A DNA stretch of 9,444 nt from CAZVIK01 sp964627045. Lineage in GTDB: Bacteria > Acidobacteriota > Terriglobia > Bryobacterales > Bryobacteraceae. The DNA is taken from assembly GCA_964627045.1 (NCBI GenBank), contig CAZVIK010000164.1, forward strand, positions 1-9,444, written 5' to 3'. Shown here one piece after another: positions 4,945 through 9,444 of this stretch (position 1 is its first letter; each line of letters begins with the position of its first letter). Below the pieces are notes generated by a model. That model ran no database searches, was not told the DNA's origin, and saw only the letters and a list, made by a program, of their open reading frames with translations. The position numbers were made by a program, and so were the translations under genes.

Positions 4945-7161
4945 ATGGGCACGATCACACCGGAGCTTGTTGCGGCTCACCAATTGAGCGAGCCGGAGTA
5001 CCAGAAGATCCTCTCCATCCTGGGACGCGAACCCAGCTACACCGAGCTGGGGATCTTCAGCGTCATGTGGAGCGAACACTGCTCCTACAAGAGCTCGCGT
5101 CTGCACTTAAAGCGGCTGCCCACTCGCAGCAAGCTGGTGCTCCAGGGGCCGGGCGAAAACGCCGGCGTCATCGACATCGGCGGCGGCTACGCCATCGCCT
5201 TCAAGATCGAATCGCACAACCACCCGAGCTTCATCGAGCCCTTCCAGGGCGCCGCCACCGGCGTCGGCGGCATCCTGCGCGACATCTTCACCATGGGGGC
5301 GCGGCCCGTGGCGGTGATGGACTCGCTGCGCTTCGGGCCGCTGGACGATCCGGCCGCCGGCCCGAGAAACCGCCGTATTCTCGAAGGCGTCGTCGCGGGC
5401 ATCGCCCACTACGGCAACTGCTTCGGCGTCCCCACCATCGGGGGCGAGTGCCTGTTTGAGCCGGGCTACAACGGAAACCCGCTGGTCAACGTCTTCGCGC
5501 TGGGCGTGTTCCGCAAGGACGACATTTTCCTGGCCCAGGCGCGCGGCGTGGGCAACCCCGTCATCTACGTCGGCTCCAAGACCGGCAAGGACGGCATCCA
5601 CGGCGCTTCCATGGCCTCGGCCGAGTTCACCGAGGAATCCAAGCAGAAGCGGCCCAACGTCCAGGTGGGCGATCCGTTCCTCGAAAAACTGTTGCTGGAG
5701 GCCTGCCTGGAGGCCATGAAGACCGGCGCCATCGTCGGCATTCAGGACATGGGCGCCGCCGGCCTGACTTGCTCCACTTGCGAAATGGGCAGCCGCGGCG
5801 ATACCGGCATCGAGATCGACCTGCAACTGGTGCCGCAACGGGAAACCGGCATGACCCCTTACGAGATCATGCTCTCGGAATCCCAGGAACGCATGCTACT
5901 GGTGGCCGACAAGGGCCGCGAGGAAGAGGTCTTCCGGGTCTTCCGCAAGTGGGGCCTGGACGCCGTCACCATCGGCAAAGTGACCGACGACGGCATGATG
6001 CGGGTGAAGGACCACGGGACCGTGGTCGCCGAAATCCCCGCCAAGCCGCTGGCCGACGAAGCGCCGCTCTACGACCGGCCGCACGTGACTCCGCTGCGCC
6101 GTGCGCCGATGGAGGCGCCCGCCTTCCGCAGCCCCGATCTCGGCCGCGACCTGGAGACGATTCTCGCCTCGGCCGATGTGTGCTCCAAGCGCTGGATCTG
6201 GGAGCAGTACGACTACATGGTCCGCACCAACACGGTGCAGGGCCCGGGCGGTGACGCCGCCGTGATTCGCATCAAGGAAAACGGCGTCTCGGTGGCGATG
6301 GCCCTGGATGGCAACGGGCGTTACACCTCGCTCTCGCCTCGCGAAGGCGCGCGGCTGGCGGTGGCCGAATGCTGCCGCAACCTTTCCACGGTGGGCGCGC
6401 TGCCGGTCGCCGCCACCAACTGCCTCAACTTCGGCAACCCGGAAAGGCCCGAGATCATGGCGCAGTTGGTCGAAGCCATCGAGGGGATGGGCGAGGCCTG
6501 CCGGTTCTTCGACACCCCCATCACCGGCGGCAACGTGAGCCTGTACAACGAGACGCTCGGCGAACCCATCGACCCAACGCCCGTCGTCGGCGTGGTCGGC
6601 CTTTTGAAGACCGGGGAGCCGCTCACCATCGACTTCAAACGGGCGGGACGCGCCGTGGTTCTGCTCGGCGGCCTCGGCGATTGCGACGATGTGCGCTTCG
6701 GAGGCACCGAGTACGCCAAGGCCGTTCTCGGCCGGGCCTGGGGGCTGCCGCCCGCCCTGGACATGGACTACGAGAAGCGCGTGCAGGCGGCCATGCGGGC
6801 CGTCGCCGAGGCGGGCCTTGCAGATTCGGCGCACGATTTGAGCGACGGCGGCCTGGCCGTCGCGTTGGCGGAATCCTCGTTCGGGCCGGCCGGGGTTGGC
6901 GCGGAAATCGAACTCGAGTCGCACCTTCGTCCGGAACTGTTGCTGTTCCACGAAGGCCCGTCGCGGATTCTGATTTCGACGTCGGACCCCGATGCCGTGG
7001 CGGCGCTGGCGCGCGAGCACGGCGTGGAAGCCACGCGTCTGGGTGCTACGATAGCGGGTAGGGTAGTCGTTCGGGCAAAGGGAACGGTCCTCGTCGATCG
7101 CGAAGTTGCCGCCCTGAAGGAAACGTGGGCGGGCGCCCTGGGCAAGATGTTGCGGTCCTGA
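4945..7161 (+). CDS. purL: Phosphoribosylformylglycinamidine synthase subunit PurL
   Basis: The ATP-dependent synthetase subunit of FGAM synthase, amidating FGAR with ammonia delivered by PurQ. At 738 residues it is the small (bacterial/archaeal multi-subunit) form, comparable to the Bacillus protein, not the ~1300-residue fused enzyme of enterobacteria. It has the AIR-synthase-type duplicated fold: N-terminal VMWSEHCSYKSSR (40-52) with the catalytic His45, GPGENAGVIDIG (68-79), ESHNHPSFIEPFQGAATGVG (89-108) for nucleotide/Mg binding, TIGGEC (164-169), and IQDMGAAGLTCS. The second half repeats the pattern with NCLNFGNPE, FDTPITGGNVSLYNE and SAHDLSDGGLAVALAE. The gene is intact. The ATG at 4945 has GGGAAAG (4932-4938) upstream inside the purQ end. 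It is followed by purF after 4 bases. Confidence 0.97.
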   Translation: MGTITPELVAAHQLSEPEYQKILSILGREPSYTELGIFSVMWSEHCSYKSSRLHLKRLPTRSKLVLQGPGENAGVIDIGGGYAIAFKIESHNHPSFIEPFQGAATGVGGILRDIFTMGARPVAVMDSLRFGPLDDPAAGPRNRRILEGVVAGIAHYGNCFGVPTIGGECLFEPGYNGNPLVNVFALGVFRKDDIFLAQARGVGNPVIYVGSKTGKDGIHGASMASAEFTEESKQKRPNVQVGDPFLEKLLLEACLEAMKTGAIVGIQDMGAAGLTCSTCEMGSRGDTGIEIDLQLVPQRETGMTPYEIMLSESQERMLLVADKGREEEVFRVFRKWGLDAVTIGKVTDDGMMRVKDHGTVVAEIPAKPLADEAPLYDRPHVTPLRRAPMEAPAFRSPDLGRDLETILASADVCSKRWIWEQYDYMVRTNTVQGPGGDAAVIRIKENGVSVAMALDGNGRYTSLSPREGARLAVAECCRNLSTVGALPVAATNCLNFGNPERPEIMAQLVEAIEGMGEACRFFDTPITGGNVSLYNETLGEPIDPTPVVGVVGLLKTGEPLTIDFKRAGRAVVLLGGLGDCDDVRFGGTEYAKAVLGRAWGLPPALDMDYEKRVQAAMRAVAEAGLADSAHDLSDGGLAVALAESSFGPAGVGAEIELESHLRPELLLFHEGPSRILISTSDPDAVAALAREHGVEATRLGATIAGRVVVRAKGTVLVDREVAALKETWAGALGKMLRS

Positions 7162-7165
7162 GGTC

Positions 7166-8581
7166 ATGTTCGACAAGTTTCACGACGAGTGCGGCGTGTT
7201 CGCCATCTTCGGGCATCCCGAAGCGGCGAATCTTACCTATCTGGGCCTGTACGCCCTCCAGCATCGTGGGCAGGAAAGCGCGGGTATCGCCTCCAGCGAC
7301 GGGTCCCGCATTCACTGCCAGAAGGCCATGGGCCACGTGGCCGACATCTTCACGCCACAGGTCTTGGGCGGCCTGCCCGGGCACCAGGCCATTGGACACA
7401 CCCGCTATTCCACGGCCGGCGAGACCGTCCTCACCAACGCCCAACCCTTTTCGGTGGCCTGCCACAAGGGCCGGATCGCGGTGGCGCACAACGGCAACAT
7501 CATCAACGCCGCCGATCTGCGGCGCGAACTGGAAGGCCAGGGCTCGATTTTCCAATCCTCCAGCGACACCGAGGTCGTCCTGCACCTGGTCGCCTGTTCG
7601 CGCGAGCGGACCATGGCCGGCGCGCTGCGCGACGCCCTGCTGCAACTGGACGGCGCTTTCTCGCTGGTATTCCTCGCCGAAGACCGCGTCATCGTGGCGC
7701 GCGACCCCCACGGTTTCCGCCCCATGGCCATGGGCCAGATGGAGCTTTCCGGCGGGCGGAAGTGCTACGTCTTCGCCTCGGAGACCTGCGCCTTCGACCT
7801 GATCGGCGCCGTGTACCTGGACGACGTCGCTCCGGGCGAGATGGTCATCGCCGGGCCCGAAGGGCTGACGCGCGAACGCTACGCGCCCGAGCAGCCCCGC
7901 TCCTTCTGTGTTTTTGAGCACGTCTATTTTTCGCGGCCCGATTCCTTCGTCTTCGGACGCTCGGTGTCGGAATCCCGCGAGATGCTCGGCCGCCTGCTCG
8001 CCCGCACTTCGCCGGTGGAAGCCGATGTCGTGGTGCCCGTGCCGGATTCGGGCGTCGCCGCCGCCATCGGCTATTCCGACGAATCGGGAATTCCCTTCCG
8101 CCAGGCGCTCATCCGCAACCACTACGTCGGCCGCACGTTTATCGAGCCGTCCCAAGCCATCCGCGACTTCGGCGTGAAGCTCAAGCTCAACCCCGTGCGC
8201 CGCTTGCTGGAGGGACGGCGCGTGGTGCTGGTCGACGATTCCATCGTGCGCGGAACCACCAGCCGGAAGATCGTGCGCATGGTGCGCCGCGCCGGGGCGC
8301 GCGAAGTGCATCTTCGCATTTCCTGCCCGCCTACGGTTTCTCCGTGCTACTACGGCGTCGACACGCCCACCAAGCGCGAACTGATCGCCGCCAACAGTTC
8401 GGTCGAGGAGATCCGCAAGTTCGTGGAAGCCGACTCGCTCAGTTACCTCTCCCTCGACGCCTTGCGGGAAGCGGTGGCCGACGGCAACGGCGAATACTGT
8501 TACGCCTGCTACACCGGCGTCTATCCCACCGAACTCGTCCACCTGGACGACCTGCTGGCCAGCAAGCCGCGGCGGTTCTAA
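7166..8581 (+). CDS. purF: Amidophosphoribosyltransferase (Fe-S type)
   Basis: Catalyses the first committed step of purine synthesis, PRPP plus glutamine to 5-phosphoribosylamine. The 471 residues comprise an N-terminal class II glutaminase domain and a C-terminal phosphoribosyltransferase domain. Cys9 in ECGVFAIFGHPE is the nucleophile, exposed after removal of an eight-residue propeptide; ALQHRGQESAGI (30-41), GHTRYSTAG (77-85) and AHNGN (107-111) complete the glutaminase. The PRPP loop is VVLVDDSIVRGTTSRK (353-368). Four cysteines match the Fe4S4 ligands of the Bacillus enzyme: Cys248 (before EHVYFSRPDS), Cys394 (SPCYYGVDT), and Cys445/Cys448 (YCYAC). It is therefore of the oxygen-labile, propeptide-processed class, unlike E. 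coli PurF. GAGG (7160-7163) overlaps the purL stop but sits only 2 bases from the ATG, so reinitiation after purL is the likely mode of translation. AMP/GMP feedback is expected from the family. Confidence 0.97.
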   Translation: MFDKFHDECGVFAIFGHPEAANLTYLGLYALQHRGQESAGIASSDGSRIHCQKAMGHVADIFTPQVLGGLPGHQAIGHTRYSTAGETVLTNAQPFSVACHKGRIAVAHNGNIINAADLRRELEGQGSIFQSSSDTEVVLHLVACSRERTMAGALRDALLQLDGAFSLVFLAEDRVIVARDPHGFRPMAMGQMELSGGRKCYVFASETCAFDLIGAVYLDDVAPGEMVIAGPEGLTRERYAPEQPRSFCVFEHVYFSRPDSFVFGRSVSESREMLGRLLARTSPVEADVVVPVPDSGVAAAIGYSDESGIPFRQALIRNHYVGRTFIEPSQAIRDFGVKLKLNPVRRLLEGRRVVLVDDSIVRGTTSRKIVRMVRRAGAREVHLRISCPPTVSPCYYGVDTPTKRELIAANSSVEEIRKFVEADSLSYLSLDALREAVADGNGEYCYACYTGVYPTELVHLDDLLASKPRRF

Positions 8582-8583
8582 CG

Positions 8584-8602
8584 GCGGCCCGCCCGCGGCC
8601 GC
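8584..8602. terminator. GC-rich hairpin between convergent purF and nikR
   Basis: GCGGCC (8584-8589) and GGCCGC (8597-8602) form a 6-bp GC-only stem with a 7-base loop. It fills the 24-base gap between the convergent stop codons of purF and nikR. There is no T-run on either strand, so it is not a textbook intrinsic terminator, but its position suggests a shared bidirectional transcript end. Confidence 0.4.
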
Positions 8603-8605
8603 TGC

Positions 8606-9055
8606 TCAGTGCGAATGCGTCACCCCGCCGTGCGTGTGCGTCTCGCCGGCCGAGGCTGTGATCGCCAACTGCGCGTGCCGCACTCCCTTGATGCTGCCCA
8701 TCAGGTTGCCGAAGCGCTGGATCTCCGCCGCCGGGCCCCGCAGCGCGATCACCTCCATGCAGCGGTCCCGGTCCAGGTGCACGTGTAGCGTCGAGAGGAT
8801 CAGCCGGTTGTGGTCGTGCTGCAAGTCGGTCATCTTCTCTTCGAGCAGCCGCACGTGATGGTCGTAGACCATGGTGAGCGTCCCCACCACCCGTGTGTTG
8901 GGCCGGGCCGTGGTGGCCTCCCGCACCAGTTCCGCGCGGATCAAATCGCGGAACGCCTCCGAGCGGTTGGTGTAACCGCGTTTCGCGATCAGTTCATCGA
9001 ACGTTTCCAGAAGATCGGTGGCGATCGCCACTCCAATCCGGCTCAGGTCGCTCAT
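8606..9055 (-). CDS. nikR: Nickel-responsive transcriptional regulator NikR
   Basis: A Ni(II)-dependent repressor of nickel uptake genes, 149 residues. Residues 3-44 form a ribbon-helix-helix DNA-binding domain (SRIGVAIATDLLETFDELIA, GYTNRSEAFRDLIR). The C-terminal ACT-like metal domain has the full square-planar Ni site by alignment to E. coli NikR: His80 (LQHDHN), His91 and His93 (LHVHL) and Cys99 (DRDRCMEV), equivalent to H76, H87, H89 and C95. It continues into a histidine-bearing tail (THTHGGVTHSH, 139-149), which E. coli NikR lacks. The frame is open back to 9328, but the translation above Met92 is Arg/Pro-rich and antisense to the ABC gene's codons, so I start at ATG 9055. It lies 32 bases downstream of an ABC ATPase on the same strand, presumably at the end of a nickel-uptake operon. 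The operator is not in the window. Confidence 0.94.
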   Translation of the reverse strand: MSDLSRIGVAIATDLLETFDELIAKRGYTNRSEAFRDLIRAELVREATTARPNTRVVGTLTMVYDHHVRLLEEKMTDLQHDHNRLILSTLHVHLDRDRCMEVIALRGPAAEIQRFGNLMGSIKGVRHAQLAITASAGETHTHGGVTHSH

Positions 9056-9072
9056 GCGCCTAAAAATAGCAC

Positions 9073-9087
9073 AGCCCCGCGCGGGCT
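9073..9087 (-). promoter_or_regulatory. Short stem-loop in the ABC-nikR gap
   Basis: AGCCC (9073-9077) and GGGCT (9083-9087) form a 5-bp stem with a 5-base loop right after the ABC gene's stop codon. On the transcribed strand a run of five T (9066-9062) follows only after a 6-base gap, so it is a poor terminator. It could dampen nikR expression relative to the transporter. Confidence 0.25.
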
Positions 9088-9444
9088 TCACGCCTGGTGA
9101 TCGTGGTGGCGATGGGGGTGGGTGTGGACCTCTCCGCCCGGATGCGCGTGCCGGTGGACGTGGAGCAACCCGGTTTGGCGGAGCATCTCGCGGTCGGCCA
9201 ATAGCGCCGACGGCGCGCCGTGGGCGGCGATGCGCCCTTGCCGGAACACGAAGCATTCCTCGGCGATGTCTTCGACGGCGTCCAGGTCGTGCGTCGCGGT
9301 GACCACCGTCCTTCCCGTACCCTTCCACGCCGCCAGCAGGTCGATGATCTGGCTTTGCGTCTGCGGGTCCAGGGCCGCGGTCGGCTCGTCCAGCAGCACC
9401 ACCTCCGGGTCCAGCACCAGCACCGAGGCGATGGCCACGCGTTT
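9088..9444 (-). CDS. ABC transporter ATPase, NikO/CbiO type (partial, 3' end)
   Basis: The C-terminal 118 residues of an ATP-binding subunit whose start lies beyond the right edge. The visible part begins with KRVAIASVLVLDPEVV (just after the expected LSGGQ signature), Walker B plus D-loop VVLLDEPTAALDP, and the H-loop TVVTATHDLD. It ends with the regulatory stretch FVFRQGRIAAHGAPSALL and a tail with 10 His in the last 24 residues (starting HVHRHAHPGGEVHTHPH). The sequence style and linkage to nikR point to the energising subunit of an ECF-type nickel/cobalt importer (NikMNQO/CbiMNQO). The His-rich tail would suit metal binding near the transporter. A cobalt substrate cannot be excluded, and the membrane components are not in the window. 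Confidence 0.85.
   Translation of the reverse strand, partial: KRVAIASVLVLDPEVVLLDEPTAALDPQTQSQIIDLLAAWKGTGRTVVTATHDLDAVEDIAEECFVFRQGRIAAHGAPSALLADREMLRQTGLLHVHRHAHPGGEVHTHPHRHHDHQA

Noticed and set aside
5896..7176. 426-codon open frame on the minus strand opposite purL
   Set aside because: It lies antisense to intact purL; the translation is Arg/His/Gly-rich without recognisable domains.
7046..8542. 498-codon open frame on the minus strand opposite purL end and purF
   Set aside because: It is fully antisense to purF, whose motifs are unambiguous. Long antisense frames are expected in high-GC DNA, and its translation shows no family.
9056..9328. N-terminal extension of NikR to 9328
   Set aside because: The 91 extra residues are Arg/Pro-rich and overlap the ABC ATPase gene in another frame; NikR family proteins start at the ribbon-helix-helix domain.
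1..9444. Mobile elements, CRISPR arrays, tRNA or riboswitch (for example a purine riboswitch before purQ)
   Set aside because: No transposase, direct-repeat array, tRNA fold or conserved purine-riboswitch core was seen; the purQ leader is too short for an aptamer.

Overview
This is a GC-rich bacterial chromosomal window with tightly packed genes. The gene content is a purine-biosynthesis block, a small membrane protein paired with a winged-helix regulator, a DUF4010 transporter-like protein, and a stand-alone double-ACT protein. That mix and the base composition fit Acidobacteriota (Solibacter/Bryobacter-like), but this is inference; there is no rRNA or other phylogenetic marker to settle it.

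Positions 1-114 hold no assignable gene. A leftward (minus-strand) cluster occupies 115-3018. In transcription order it reads: a six-helix membrane protein (3018-2452), a winged-helix regulator overlapping it by 8 bases (2459-2100), an isoprenyl diphosphate synthase of the UppS family (2091-1381), and an MgtC/SapB plus DUF4010 membrane protein (1344-115). Its likely promoter lies near 3064-3093, where the -35 box forms one arm of an inverted repeat, a plausible operator for the encoded regulator. The 222-base divergent region (3019-3240) also carries a near-consensus promoter (TTGACC-17-TATAAA) firing rightward into a double-ACT protein (3241-3663).

After a 332-base stretch without a convincing gene (3664-3995), a second good promoter leads into a 78-residue stand-alone protein. 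It resembles the Tudor-like C-terminal domain of PcrA/UvrD helicases (3996-4232). It is followed by purQ (4273-4941), purL (4945-7161) and purF (7166-8581), with gaps of 3 and 4 bases between the pur genes. These encode the glutaminase and synthetase subunits of FGAM synthase (step 4 of de novo purine synthesis) and the Fe-S type amidophosphoribosyltransferase (step 1). purS, which a PurQ/small-PurL system normally needs, is not in the window.

Convergent with purF, across a short GC-rich hairpin, is a leftward nickel-homeostasis pair. It consists of nikR (9055-8606) and, upstream of it, the 3' part of an ABC ATPase gene of the NikO/CbiO type running off the right edge. Both proteins end in histidine-rich tails, which fits Ni(II) handling.

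The annotated pathways are familiar. The less ordinary items are the stand-alone helicase-tail-like protein leading the pur operon, the regulator/membrane-protein/uppS/DUF4010 operon with its candidate operator, and the matching His-rich tails on NikR and its partner ATPase.
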